Counted from the first letter of the stretch, positions 1-14,073 are shown. The stretch is DNA of 64,000 bases from Struthidea cinerea (GCA_013397865.1 VZTI01004616.1:560683-624682), one strand, 5' to 3'. The notes: generated from the sequence alone by a model not told the origin. Program-made: numbers and translations.

Positions 1-200
1 CGCCCGCCCGGCCCCGCCGCCGCCCGGGAAGCGGAGCTCGGTTTCGCCCGCCGTCCCCCGTCCTCCTCCGGTGTGACATCACTCGGCCTCGGGAGCTGCC
101 AGGGACGAGCAGCCGCTGCCAGGCAGGACCTCTGACCCTCTCGCCTGGGAAACCTTGGGAACCTGAGCTGCGGGCACCCTTTACCTTCAGAGGCACCTGC
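1..200. promoter_or_regulatory. GC-rich block at window edge, partial CpG island
   Basis: The first 120 or so bases are very rich in C and CG dinucleotides and then fade into ordinary AT-rich DNA. A CRE-like site, TGACATCA (one base off TGACGTCA), lies at 74-81. In mammals GPM6B follows GEMIN8 on the same strand, so this may be the upstream edge of the GPM6B promoter or first exon reading leftward out of the window. No GPM6B coding sequence is visible, so this is inference from gene order. Confidence 0.45.
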
Positions 201-3200
201 CCCTTACTGTTTCTGTGCGACAATGTCAAGGGCACTGTGTGCTCAAACACAACATCATTTCATGACTGTCAATACCCGTGCTCAGCTGTGTGATCCTTAT
301 CTTCACAGCCCCTTCTGAAGCGTCTCATGCCCCTTTCCAGCGTCACACAGCACTGCGGGAGCTGCCACTTGAGCGACGTTCCAGCCACACCGCCGTGCAT
401 GAGGATGCTCGCAGGGACTTTGTCGTTCTTTAAGCACTGTGAGGAATGTGTCTTGGCTTTAGGAAAATTCGTTAAACGGGACCCTGGAAGTAACAGACAG
501 GGTAGTTCGGGGGCATATGCGTGGCTTCTCCCTTAGGAGATTACCAGTAACCCCTTCCCCATACCTAGACATGTTGGAGGTAAAAATGACAGTGTCACAC
601 AGGAGTGACCCTTCACAGGCACTGAAGACAGGTATCGAAGAGAGTGGCAAAGTCAGCTTTTTGAGTTTAGTTGCTTTCCTAACCTGGACTTCTACCATCA
701 GAGCAATTTGATTGCTTCAGTTGCAAAGGCCAGTGCTTTAGACAGAATAAGTGCATCTACAGTGACTAATATCAATCAGATTGTGCTGATTTACATTAAC
801 TGGGTGCTTGGCATGAAATTCCTTTGTCTTTGTCACAATAATAGTACACTAATTTTCTGTTATTTATGTGAAGTGTAAGGATATATTTCACTTCCTCCTG
901 TGATCATTAACACATTCATCTATGTAACTATATTATTCACCTCGAGATCGATCGCTTAAGAACATATTAATAAAATTCAAAGGCAAAAGAGTGACAGAAG
1001 TGTGAACACTAATTTTTAGGGAGATTAGTTTGTACTTCGGAAATTCAGGCCCCTGCTCCCAAAATAGTGTATGCACTCATAACAAAGTTGCAATGTTAAT
1101 GTATGGTTTCTTTTCCATTAACATAAAAATCACAGTCTCCTGGGCCAGAACGATCTGAGGCTCTTGCATTGATTAATGAACATGTATGTTTTTCTGGTAA
1201 GGTCTGTGGGCTCAACACCGTGCAAGCACCATGGGATCAGGGAGTAAATGCCTCTCCTCTTACAGGCAACAAGTGGATTGATGGAGTAAGCCATTTTATA
1301 AAGATAGAAAAAAAAATCATAGCTAAGCTGATCACTAGCAAGCTGCATCCAGATCTCACTGGGAATTAAAGTAGATGAGCTACGCACCTTTGAAAAATTA
1401 GATTAATTATGGAAATAGCACATGACCCTTAACTAGAGTGGCACTAAATAGCACTGAAATATGGCAGGAACAAGAGGCAAATAGTAAAAGCATCCCACTG
1501 TGTGCAGCACTATGTGCTGGTGAAGGTACAAGTTAATTTCCTTTTTTAAAATAAAAATTGGTTGAAATTTATATTCTTTTAAGTTTAGAATCAGCTGAAA
1601 AATGTCCCTTAATTCTGACTGCACTTGCACTTATGGGTAACTTTGCATTACTCAGATCCATAGGACAAGTTCCTCAAGGGAAGTTGGTCAGTGCTGTCCA
1701 GACTGGGTTTACACACACCGAAGTATGAAGCAGATATTCCTAAGGGAGTGTAGAAGAAGTTGTCCATATCAACACATTTGCAGTGAGAGGAGGTATTCAC
1801 TTTCTGCCATCCTCAGAAATGTTGGTCATTTTTCTCTCCAAAGGGAGAGAAAATGCAAATATAGAAAATCATGTGTGGATAAATATTGGTTATGGCTCAG
1901 CAGTCAGTGCAGATTTCCACTCACAGAGATACCAAGTCTCTGGTAAGTGAAGAGAGAAGTTGACAGGGCTGATGTCAGAAGTTTTGGTTCCTTAAGGGAA
2001 ACTACATTGTAATAGTCAATTGAGGTCAAGGAGACAGGAATACTTGAAATTTCTGCTAGGAATAGAAAGTAATGGATTTCATTTCAGAACCAAGATGTCT
2101 GGAGAAACAGGTATTTCCCTGTTTGGGAAAGACTTAGGGCTGGATTCTGGTCCATGCTCTTGTATCTAGCCCACAATGTAAAAGAGAAAAGCTGAAGTGT
2201 GCAGCATTTCAGTGAGTCTCCGTATTTGAATGGCTCCTTGGGTGCCATAGCTGGTAGCTGTAAGGAAGGGCTAAAGTCCTGCTGTAAATTATGCTGGAAG
2301 CCAGACTGATCCAAACAATCTCATCATCAAGGGATTATAAAATGACCTGGTGCCATTGCAGATTTGATCTACAAAAGAGAAAGCGAAGGTTAGAATTCTG
2401 CATTGATTAATGGCATCATCTGTGTTGGGTGCTTAAAACCTTTTCCACAGTTGAGGTAACAACCTGCAAACATTTTTCTATATGCAGTTACCCCAGTACT
2501 AATGCCATGATACCAGGTATTTCAAGAGACACCTTCACTCCCTGGAGCAATATGCTTGGATTACCTCCTAACCTATTCTGGAGCAGTATGTTCCTCTCTG
2601 GAGATGTTTTAAGGAGGCTATTTGATGTTCAGAAGAAAATTTAACTTCAGCCTTAAAATTAGTCAAGAAGAGGCAAGATGGAATGTGGGAGTCTCACTAG
2701 TTGTAACCGAGGGCATGGCATCAATCTGAAATGTCGTATTTTACTGTATTTGACCATTTCCAGCAATTAGTGGTGAAACTGATTTCTAGATTAAGGGAAG
2801 ACTCATTGCATAGAATTCATTTTCTTGTTGTTTTAATTTACCAGGCTCCATCTGTTTCCCCACTTCTCCACTGCAGAACATCCTAGCTCTAAAACAAATC
2901 CCTTTTTTGCAGACAGAATGGTGTGATAGCTGCTGCTACCTGTTTGTTTGTCTCTGTTTTCCATTCCTACTCTTTCCTCAGGCTGTCTAACTAGACGGAT
3001 TGCCCTAGGTAGGAAACCTTCCCAATTAAAAACAGAAACAAAGGCAGTGTGTTTCCACTTAATGTTTTAGCTTTGACTAAACATTCGGGTGCATTAAAGA
3101 CAGTGGTTTAATAAAAAGATGTCCTAATGAGTTGTGTGTTTCAGTGGGTTCTCAGCTCCCACATCAGCTGTATGTGAGGCCCCTTCCCATGGCTCCCTCT

Positions 3201-6200
3201 GCTAACAGGGATGCTAATGGTTAATCATGATATTACTTCTGGCTACCACACAGGCAGTGTCAGTGGGTAGCAGTCATGGCCACTTTCCAGAGGATTAGAG
3301 TGAGTGTATGGGGTGCTACTCTGCTTTTGCAAAAATCCTGCAAATTTCCAAAACCTTATAAAATGAGGGACTCATAAAACAGCCTCCTGTTGAATGTTAA
3401 CATGAGTTTATTTTAGCTTCAAGGAAATCAGAAGCGATAAAAACCAGTTTTAGTTTCACTGAGTGTTCTCTGTGGCCTTTCTCAAGGGGGGGTTCAGCCA
3501 TCCTCTCTGTATCGAGCTTCTGTGATTCCACGTACAGTTGAGGCACACCGTGGTTTTTCTCTCCCATGTGATCTTCTGTTCACAGAGGCCGTGGATGTTA
3601 AAGACAAGTAAGGTGACAACTGGATCCCTTATACACTTTGTGCACTTTATGTCTGTGTGTAAAGAAGAGGTGACCTGTGTGGTCACCTCTCAGCATCTCG
3701 GTGTAGATCAAGGGGAATGACTCATGCTCTCCTCTATCTTTTGTACCTGTTATGTGAAGCTGATCCACTTTAGACTCCAACTGCTGCTACCAAAACTACT
3801 TTTTAGTGCTCACTGCAGAGAGCTGTTTGCAAAGCTCATCCAGCAAAATGCTGAACAAAATGGTTCAGATCATTGGCACTGTGTAGTCTGGGGGAAAAGA
3901 GAGAAAGGCAAAGATAAAAAATGAGAAGTAATTTGATACAGTTAAGCAAACATGTAGACACTCCTCCTGGAATTTAACATTCAGGTAAGATAGCATAAGA
4001 AATAAATGGTCTTCAAAATGATAACTGTTTCTTGTTACCAAATAGGTCACATTTCCAACAACTGTTTCTCAATATGTAAATATAAACTGTGATTGCTTTG
4101 AAAAATATATAATTATATATTCAACAGAATGCATATTTTTTTTCCCAATGCAGCGCAGTTAATTTTATCTGAAAATTAATGATTACCATTTTGGTGCTAA
4201 TTATGGAGTACTAAATACATCTTCAGTGTTAAAAGATAGACTCATCTCTGTTTCATATACCCCTTGTGGAACTCACTTGTGGAATTAACAATGCTACTTT
4301 GTGATTTTAGAGGCACACAAAAAAATTAGGAGATATCATTGGAAATGAAGGATTAATATATTGATTAGGACCTCTGCTTTTACTTAGGCCTACATGAGGG
4401 ACCTTACCCTAAGCACAGAATTTTTCACTTCGTGCATGTATATTCTGTGAGTGTCCCTGAGAAATCCAGGCATGGGGGGAACCAGAGGGAAGATCATGGT
4501 ATAAGCTGTTTTTGTGCTGGATACACACACTTGCTTCTGTGCCTTTCTCTCTCTGCATGCCACAGAGATAACCCACACCTGGTAGGGAACCATGTTGGAG
4601 ATAACATGAGGTCTGAGAGAGCATGAGTGGTTTCAGTAAAGCATTATATAGAGCAGAAAGCTTGCAAGTAAGAGAGTACACTAACAATCTGAAAACAGAT
4701 GAGTGTTATACAGGAAAAAACACAAGTGCATACAACCTTTTCCTTTGATGTGCAGCCCATCTCATTTCATCCTCCTGGCTGGATCTGTGAAATGCAGAAA
4801 TGCTGGCAACCCTTTGTCCAAGTGAGAGAGCGAGAAGTCTTACCTCCTGCTATGTGAATCATGATACAATAATCCTATGAAGGCATTCTTCCACATGCCT
4901 CATTCTAAAACACTTGGGCTCAAAAATTCACTTGAGATTGATCAGAGATGATGAGTTCAGTCTAGAAGGCTTGGATATAAACACTTACTGAAGTGCTTTG
5001 CTAAGTTCCTATTGTGGGGTATGATCATGTGGGCTGGAGAGGCCAGCCTGAGGTCTTTAGGAGGAGCTGACTCAAATGCATGGATTATCCAACATTTTCA
5101 TTAGTACCACTGGGGAGATTTGAATGTGGAATAATTTGCAAATGAAGAAACCAGAGAGGGGCAAAATGCATACCCAAGGAACATGAATATTCAACTCCAG
5201 AGCAACTTCTGTGTGAGCATATATGTACTCATTGCAATATTCTGAAAATAATTGCATACATATGTATGTTAGCCCCACCCTCCAGTGGCATCAATAGGTT
5301 TAACCTCAGTTTTCTGTTGCATTGCAAATTAAGGGAAAAGACTTTATTTTAAGAGTGTTGAACACATGGCTGCCATCCAACAACTTCAGTATGGCACCCT
5401 CCCAAGAAAGCGCTCCAAGGCAGGCTAATCAGGACAGAATTCCTGGCAAAAATACGTTTTGAGACAAGGCTCTCTCTCTTTTTCCAAAGTAGAAAACTCC
5501 TTTGATGGCAGGCACAGAGAGCATTTAAGAACATTCTCAGGTGCCTTTTCTGCAAATTGAAAAATCAAACTCAAAAAGCTGGGAAGGAAAATTGCAGGAG
5601 TCATTTTAACACTTTTCCTGATCGAGTTGGGCAGTGGAGACTGAGAAACAGCCAGCTGATTTCACTTTAGTTCTCATTTTTTTCACTTCTGTCAATAGGT
5701 ACAAGCTCATAACTGATTACAGAAGGTTTTAATGCTGCTCTGTAAACATGAATGGTGCCTTAGACTTAAACTGTATCACAAAGCTGAGTTGAATTCTCTC
5801 CTAAAGAGCCACTCAGCTTTAGTTTTCTACTAATACACGTTCCAAAATGCTGGTTTGGGTTTTGTTTTGGGATTTTCCCTCCCCACAAACAGTATGTTTT
5901 ATTGCTTCTGTACTGCTCTTCCTGCTTTGCACAGTCCAGTTCTGGCAAGTGGCTATACCCAGAGTTGTGGTTTGTGGCAAAAATGTGATGTGTTGGAGAA
6001 AAGATGGGAATGGTTCCATAAACCAGCAATAATGTAACATGCTTGGTGTGCCCACAGTGCCAACAGGCTGAAGAGGATGGGTGTCCTGGGCTGTGGGGGA
6101 GCTACAGGACCTGGCACAGGTTTTCACTGGGAGGTAACAGAAGTGGCTCTAAGACACAACACCCTCCATCAGCTCTGTGAGATGTGGTTTTGGAAGGAAG

Positions 6201-7296
6201 GTGTGGCTTCAGATCTGCTGACATCATGGAAATGCTTCACCTCCTTCTGATTTCACAGAAAGCCAAACACATTAGACCTGCCAGAAATGGGACACTCAGG
6301 AGTAAAAAAGCACAAGCCATTCTGGTCAGATGAGTGAGAGCCCTCCCAAAAAGCCCAACCAGGATAAATGCAACTGAGGAACTTGAAAAATAAAAATTAG
6401 ATGATGTTTTGATATTAAATGTTGAGTTTGGAAGATTAGTGTAACTTCTCATTCTCTAGACTAATAAACCTGGTGGTTTTTTCCTAAAAAAATCCAAACA
6501 CCTATTCTAAACAAGAGCATTTTCCTCCTGTTTTCAGTACAGACAGCTAATTTTTTGCAAATACACAAGTACATGATTAAAACATAAAAGCAGAACACAC
6601 TAGTCACCCACACGTATCCATTCTTCACCCATGTGTATCCATTCTTCAGTTAGGAGAGATAAAAAAGTAAGTAAATGAAAGTGTCAAGTATCTTACACTG
6701 GTAATAATTTTATCCTTTATGTATAGCATACATAAGATGGATAGGAGTGCCTGTATTTTTTAAATAAAGAACACTCTTTCAAGACTCTTGTTATCTGATT
6801 CTTGTTCTCCTGGATATCATGTTCAGCAAATAGGAAAATAATATAATTCCAAGTGAGGAATGTAATAAAAAATTTTTACTAAAACTATATTAAACACGTT
6901 CTGCTGTCATAGGTGGATCTGGATTCTTACTTTTTGTAGTTCTTTTTTTTTTTTTAAATAAAGTTCAGGCCAAACATGAGTGTTGCATAACTGACAGATA
7001 GCCTAGAACATTAATTCTGCCATCCAATATTCCAAGCAAATAGCTTCTTTGTGTTTAAAAGATGAAAGGGCCACAGGCAAATCAAACATCACAAGAACCT
7101 GGCAGACAAAGTGACCCAAGGCCATTAAAGAAGTTACAGAAACTGCAGCTTGTAAAATTATTCCCGAAAGACTACATCACTTCCAACACCCCTTGGGCTT
7201 TCACTGTTTGAAGGCCACCTCTGTGGGGGTCGGTGATGCCTTTGTGTAAGGGCGAACAGAAGCATCCCCTGGGATGCTTTGTTCCTTGGTATGGTC
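201..7296. other. Intergenic, no gene recognised
   Basis: This is AT-rich DNA with only short chance open frames, none resembling a known protein or flanked by convincing splice signals. It holds a 21-bp tandem duplication at 6605-6646 and scattered A or T runs. I see no LINE or LTR signature. Confidence 0.5.
6605..6646. repeat. Tandem duplication, 2 x 21 bp
   Basis: Two adjacent 21-base copies, 6605-6625 and 6626-6646, differ at three positions (CACACG against CATGTG). Both end in GTATCCATTCTT. A two-copy minisatellite or replication-slippage product. Confidence 0.85.
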
Positions 7297-7520
7297 TGTC
7301 CCGGTTTGAATCTCCCGGTTGGCTGTAAGCCTCGTCACTCCCCTGGCATTCTCCCATTGGTCCCCATTCCCTAATCCCACCTTTCTCCCTGGCCCCGGGT
7401 AAAACGGGGGCCCTCGTGATTGGGTTTCAGATTTGCTTTGGAGTTCGGCTGTACAGCATGGAATAAACCATCCAGCAGGATGATAAGCGAATCTCCTTCC
7501 TGCCTCTTTGCCACCTGACA
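7297..7520 (+). mobile_element. LTR fragment of an endogenous retrovirus, class II-like
   Basis: The segment begins TGTCCCGGTTTG and ends GCCACCTGACA, giving TGTC...GACA ends. It has an LTR-like order: a CCAAT box in reverse (CCCATTGG near 7354-7360), a TAAAA-type box (near 7399), then AATAAA at 7462-7467, then a U5-like tail. About 224 bases is short for an LTR. The flanking bases (ATGGTC and GTAATA) do not form a target duplication, so one or both ends may be wrong or deleted. No retroviral gene follows. Assignment to a bird ERVK-like family is from memory. Confidence 0.55.
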
Positions 7521-10500
7521 GTAATACCGAAAATGTCCCAGGTTCTGTGGGCTAGTGGGAGCCCATGGAACCGGGCTAAAATTACGGTAATAACCTTGAA
7601 AAGGAAGCAGAAGTGCATGCCCAGGCCTTGAAATAGTGTGTAAGGGCTCATGCATGTGAAGTATCAACGAGGTGACGCTGTGATGAGCTCAGAGGTGACT
7701 GCCCAGAGCCCTAGTGGTAGACGACGTGCAGGAGCAACAGGAGACAACACCTACCAGGGGTTTTCAGAGCATTTCCTGCAGTTCTGTAGGAGAAGAGAGG
7801 CTGACGCAGAGGTAAATGAGCCTGGCAGGCTGGCAATTAATGCAACAAACCAAGTGGGAGACAGTGAAAGCTACAGAGAGGGAGGCAAAACTCTGCAAGC
7901 AAGCCCACTGAGAGAAATAGGGAGAGGAAGTAATGAGCAAAACAGGAGACAATGATTGTATTTCAGAAAGGGGAAGAAAAAGGTCCTACTACAGCAATTT
8001 TCTAAGGCACCAGGTGCTGCTCCATCTGCAGTTACATCTAGACACATCTCTGAGGCAACTGGGTACACGGGTTCGTGTCCTTTCTTTCCTATGACTCCCA
8101 CAGGTTTTGAACCCTACTATTATAGACTTTCAGGCTTAAAAATTCCAGTGGTTAAGTTAGAAATCTGTATTCATTAGAATAATGGGAGATCCCTAGAGAG
8201 AGCCAACACTGCTATGCAGAAAATTTATTAGCAGCAAGAACAGAAGCCTGTATCAGCACTTTACTGGTGGATAAATCAGTGGGTTTGCTAATGATGTTTC
8301 GGTTCTCTTGATTGAATTGGATTTGTAAGAGAAATGCAGCTGCAGACTGAATTGCTTTATATGACAAGAGAATAATGAATAGCCAATCCTGAACACCCAG
8401 GGTTTCTGTATATATGGGATAATTTAGCTTCCGTTCTTGTTGTTATTATTTTATATGCAAATGAAATTATCAATGCCTTTATGTAATAACTTCCTGGATC
8501 ACATTTATTCTAGAGCTTTTGCCTGTTCGTGTGCAAGAGAAATTTCTTCCCCTCATTTTAGCCAGGGTTTAACACTAAATCCAGCTCCTGATGGAGCCTG
8601 TGGGAGTTTTATTGTGTTATAGATATGACCCATCCAGAGGACATTGAAAGTGAACAGAAAATATTGAAACTGCCTGTGGTTATGAGGGTGCTATTATTTA
8701 TTTGGAGATAGGGCCCATTACCTTATGCTATTATCTGCATGTTACATGTGCTGGGTTTTGCATATTTGATGTTTACTTAACATGCATATCAGGTTCTTTT
8801 AACAATAGTGTTTCGGAAATGGTCTGGCTAAATGCCCTCATCAGCCTCTTGCTAGGTTGTTCTCTGAGGTTCCAGCCAGTCAGTCTTTATGTGTTTTAAG
8901 CTCTAAATAGGCTACTGCTCCCACTCTGAAGGATCACGCCAAACTGAACCAATGCCCACTGGAAAAGTAAAAAACGGGATGCCAGCTGGCCAAGAGGGCT
9001 GAAAAGAGAGAAAAAAGAGATAAAATCATTCTTACATCAAGAAACTGCCTTAGCAACGTCCTTATCTGCTGGGTGGGAATGGATCATGGTTGCCTGGTTG
9101 GTCTTCCAAATGGCTGAGCTCCCAAGTTACAGTTACTCCTTGCCATTGGAGGTGCAGTTGACAGAGATGTACTGTTGAGACGCACTATAAATTTAACAGA
9201 TGGATTGTGAAGGCCAGCCACCTACCCAGCAATTGGTTCTTCCACCAGGAGAAAGTCTTACAAAAGCTTCCCTTGGTGCTCAACAGGATCGTGGTGGTTC
9301 ATTGCACTGCAGCTTTAGAAAGGTTTTGGGTCATTGGCTGCAGTGGGTAGAAACAAACTGGCAGAGACACAATTCCCACCACTTGCACAGCAATGAGGAC
9401 ATTTTCTCTTAGGTAGGAAAAGAGGAGAGAATAATCTCTCCTCACCCACTGATAGGTCAGGGGCAATGCTGTGGGAAGGGTCGTGGCACTTTCTGCATTC
9501 AGCGTTTATGGTGCCAGAGGCACTGACCAGAAAATCTGCTCATCTCCATTAGTCCTTCTCGTGCTCCGCTGGGAACTGAGCATCCAGGCAACGGGTTTTG
9601 CCTTCCCTGTGGGAGGCAGACAGGAGCGTAGGAGCTAAGAGAGCATCATCAGGCTGCAGAACAGAATGTGCTGGAGTGGAGGGACACAGTTAGGAAGGAG
9701 TCTTTGTAAAAAAGAACACGAGGGAGCAAGAAGAGAGGTGGGCTGAAAAGAACTGAGGTAATGAGAAGCCCAGGAAACTGCTCATATGGATTCTTGGAGA
9801 TACAAAGTGTTACAGATGTGGCCAGAAAAATGCATCACAGTGCATATTCATTTAATTCCAGGTAGCTTTGTGGGGATGGCAGTGGTGGGAGAGGCTGTGT
9901 AGGCATTTTTTCCTACATTTCGTATACATTCAGATGGTATTTTAGGCCTTGAAAGTGTGGCTGCTAAGCCACAACATTTTCAAGGTTGATCAGCTAAGAA
10001 GTATAAAAAAAACCACCTCAATTTTCAATCCTGGAAACCAGGAAATTAAAACAATGTTGAAAATAAAGAAACACAACACAATTTTTGGACGTGTTTTCTT
10101 TACAATTATTGTAATAATTTTGGGCACCCTATTAGAATGAAAAAAATCTGTATTGTACTTGAGAATCTGCTGGTTTTTTTAGCATTTTAATGGTTTTACA
10201 TAAATTCAGACTTCAAAAGCCTGGCATGAAGGAAGTTAAACTAGCGAAACAAAATTGTTTAATTACTGGTTTTCAGTAAGGTATTTTAAAAATTTCAACA
10301 ATATAAGCAGTTGGTATGTTTTATTCCAGTAGGATGTGCTATCTTCTTGGTCTGAAGTGAATAATTCTGTCATGCCAATGGGGACTATCACACTGCAGGC
10401 TGTGCCTGGAATGACAGTTTCCACAAAGTAACACAAATCACTAGTGGTGCTAATTATTATCAATGTATTTACCACAAAAAAGCTTTAGCTATAACCATGC

Positions 10501-11016
10501 CAGAGAAACAGATTTCATTTTGTTAGACTTGAAAAAGCAAGAAACACTGCTAGACTAAAAGAGCTATTGAAGGGAAGAGACAGTAAGGCAGCTCTTTTTC
10601 TGCTTTCAAACAAGATTTAACTGCTGTTGACACAGAAAGAACAGGACATCTTTCTAAAGCAGGTCTGCATAATAAAACATATTTGGTAAGGGCAAATAAC
10701 TAATCTTGTTAAAAGTTCTCCATAAAGCACTTTTGCACTCTGGAGATACATGTTTATGCTTGCACACACTGGAGCTATAGGTGACCTGAAGAGGGATCTG
10801 CTCAACAGAAAGAGCAAAGGAGAGAAAACGAAGCACTTAATTTTGTATGTCATTTTCTCTATTTTCTGCGGTGATAGAGAAGAGCAGTTCTGGAGTAAGG
10901 ACTTTCTATGGCACAACACAGCTGTTCTTTCTGATCTGTCCCTGAAAGAATTCACCATCTGGCACTGATGATATCACAGCCTGTTGCCATGGGACCATCG
11001 TGTCATCACACATATC
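7521..11016. other. Intergenic, no gene recognised
   Basis: No exon, RNA gene or clear transposon is visible. Short open frames are isolated and low in complexity. The first 150 bases after the LTR fragment could still be retroviral internal or U5 sequence, but no primer-binding site is recognisable. Confidence 0.45.
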
Positions 11017-11568
11017 TGTCCTGGGGTGATGTTACGAAGCCGCTTTATTCCTTAACCGTCCGCTTAATGCCCAAGGACGCTGTTTCTTCAATATGGACCC
11101 AGCGGGGCAGGGCCACGGGACCCGGGTGCGGGTCGGTTCAACGGCTCGGCCCAACTGCTCGGGGCTTGGCAGAGCTTGGGAGGGAGCGCGCCGGGAGCGC
11201 TGTGCTGCTTTTTGGGTTTCTTTTGTGTTCTGGCTAGCTGGAAAAAGGTTCTGTTGGTTTTTCTTGTTCTTTTTTCCCTTCCCTTCCCCTTGCCTCACTG
11301 CCTCCCTTCCCTCCTTGCCAGTCCGGGGGCCCTGCCCGACTGGTCTGAGCCCATGTGTCTGTTCCTCCTCTGGGAATTTGTTGTATTTTGAGTTTTTTTT
11401 TTTTTTTCCCTGTTCTACCCTGTTTTGTTTGGTGTTAATAAAGCTTGCTTTTTCCACTTTCACTTGCTGACCCACTTATTGGGAGGAATGGGGAGGCCCT
11501 TTTCCCTTCGGAGGAGACACTCATTCCGGAGTGTTTCCTCCTGAAGTTTTGTCTCCAAAACCGAGACA
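11017..11568 (+). mobile_element. Solo LTR of an endogenous retrovirus with 5-bp target duplication
   Basis: The element is 552 bases, starting TGTCCTGGGG and ending ACCGAGACA. The termini form the expected short inverted repeat (TGTC/GACA). The five bases before it (ATATC, 11012-11016) recur exactly after it (ATATC, 11569-11573), which marks a genuine insertion and both ends. A pyrimidine-rich stretch with a 15-T run (11393-11407) precedes AATAAA at 11437-11442, so it reads on the plus strand. There is no internal region, so it is a solo LTR left by recombination between two LTRs. A 5-bp duplication is typical of ERVL-type elements but not unique to them. Confidence 0.85.
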
Positions 11569-12207
11569 ATATCCCACACTCAGCGTCCTTTCAGAGCAAG
11601 ACAGTACCGTTGGCATGTCCGAGTCCAGCAGCCAGCAGAAAAAGGTGACGAGGACCACAGGGCCAGGACATAATGACAAAAGCAGCTGCCATGAGCACAC
11701 CCAGCTACAGGGCTTCTCTGAGGAGGTGCCAAGGAAGGACTTCCTGTGTGCCCCCAACACCCAGGGCAGTGACACCAAATCAGGACCACAAACCAGCTGT
11801 GGCACTGCTGACACAACTCTGTTGCAGAGCAGTATCAATGAAAACATCATGTTTTGCTCAACAAATACTTCCTTGTCTCTAATGCAGTGTGGTCTGGCAT
11901 TACTGGAAATCCTAAATTTATCAACACATATAGAGAAAATTGATAAAAAGTAGTGAATACTACTACCTTCCCATTATGCAGTCTATTATTAATTTGATTG
12001 CTCTTGGTTTACAGTCCATTTCAGATTTATATTCTGAAGTCATGTAAGGATTAATCTGTTTGTAGAAACTCACAAAACTTGTGTGTTTCAAGTGCATTGC
12101 AGCATAACTGGCTGAAGTTTTATCTCAGCCTCACCACTTTTCATGAAAGGACAGCAGAAGGGGAGCATTCAGCTATTATTCAGCCATAATAATTCAGAAT
12201 AATAATT

Positions 12208-12231
12208 CATGAAGTATTATTATACTTCATG
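12208..12231. repeat. Short perfect inverted repeat, 10-bp arms
   Basis: CATGAAGTAT (12208-12217) is followed by the four bases TATT and then the exact reverse complement ATACTTCATG (12222-12231). It lies in AT-rich intergenic DNA just after several ATAAT repeats. Confidence 0.8.
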
Positions 12232-14073
12232 GAATATGCTACAGACCAGAAATGGGGCCTTTGATGAGTTACTGCTTAAGTAAAAACATACTTCAAGCAT
12301 TTATTTCTGTTACAACAGTAAGTCCCTGCCTTCTGTCCACGAGGAAGATATTACAGGATCTTACTTCATTTTAAAAAAGCCCAAGATAAATAATCTGTAA
12401 CCGCATTTACATTTTTTGCAACTCTCTGACTAAGGGCAACTTAAATTTGTGACATTCCTGGTATTTTATTACACTTTGCAAGCGAGAAGCAGGCCCTGTA
12501 GTCTTAACAAGCAGACGTGAAGGTGACAGGAAATGGAATTTCCCAATTAGTTTCTGAAATGTATGAGATGATGTGGTTGCCGGAGGTAGCAGAAACTAGA
12601 CATGATGACCAAAACCTTTTCCTGTCCAATGCAAAGGATGGGAGTAACACGGCTCTGTGAGTATCAAAATTGATGAAATACAACACACAGATTTTTTCGT
12701 GCTGGCTGCTTGTACAAGCCTAGACCAAAAGGGTTTACTGAATTTCGGGCCAAATAACAAATAAACTGGGTTACATTAAACAGCTTAGCAGTAGATGTCT
12801 TCCAACTTGCCTGCTTTTGACCTCTATGACAGTAAACTTTGGTGGAGTTGAGTGACCAAACAGGAGGGGTTTCTGTAACTAGAAAAGAAAAATGCATGAG
12901 ATAGCTGAAAGCTGAACCTCAGGACTGGTATTTCAATCTTCATCTTCAGTAGAAACATGTGGAACAATTCTAAACATCCCTATAAACAGATCAGAAATCT
13001 GGTTATCTTCCTATGCCAACACCCAATGGCAGCTGTCTAGGGGACACGAATGAAACAGTATTTTGTTACCCCTCCCCAGATTACAGACATCCAAAGACAG
13101 AGGTGTAATCTTTTTTAATAGGCCCTCATAGACTTTTGCCTCACTTCTTATTGAGACAAGAAACTGTTGCTTTTACTTAAAACAAAGTCTAAAAGTTAAG
13201 GAGGACCACTTATAACTCTATTTAGAAAAAATCCCTACCAATCCTTTCCACTTTTCTCATCCCTTCCTCCCCACAAAGGTATGTCTTTGGGATGGCTGTA
13301 AACAACAGTCATGGGGATAGCAGTTACGTGTATTTTGGTTTTTCAAAAGGCTTTGCAGGCAAAAGATCTCAATGTAGTTTAGGGAACCAGCAGTGGTGTT
13401 GGCATCATTAGGCTGAAAAGTATTTTCTTTTCAAAAACTACGTATGTTTGCACTTTGCTTGCTTGTCTTCTTAGAAGAAAAGGATTCATGATTAAAGGGG
13501 AAAAAATTTCTTCTGTGACTGTGTAATAAAATCCATGCACAGAGAATCTCAAGTCAGAGATTTAGTAATTCTCAGGAGAATTACTCCCTGCAAGCTCAAG
13601 AGAAGCAAGTCTTTCTCCACTTTTGGCCAAGCAAGACTGCACCACTCCTGGCCTGTCGAAATTAATAGCTGAGGCTGATGCCTGCACAACCAACTCCAAA
13701 GAATGGACTGAGTCCAAGCAATTCCTCTGCTATGATAGCCAGGTCTCCAAGACAACACCCAAATGGCAGCGCCATGGTCTGTTACCTACCTACCCTGAGC
13801 TCCTCTGCATGTGTCACTGTGTGCCAGCACAGCAATTCCAGCTATGTGAGACTACAGGAAGAAATGTGAAGCCTTGAACACACTCTGGCTATAACCCCCC
13901 TTCAGAAGCAGCTGAGACTCCCTCACAGGCTGCCATTCTACCTAGAAAAGAGCCCATAAGAATTTATATCCTTTGGATTATCCATGCAGGAATACAGGAG
14001 ACAACAGGTTAGACAAGGTAGACAGCTGACTGATTAGCACACAAACATAAAAAAAGATTTTTATCACAGCACG

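Noticed and set aside
11531..11953. 140-codon plus-strand frame beginning inside the solo LTR
   Set aside because: It crosses the LTR boundary and the target duplication into unrelated flank, so it cannot be a retroviral or host gene.
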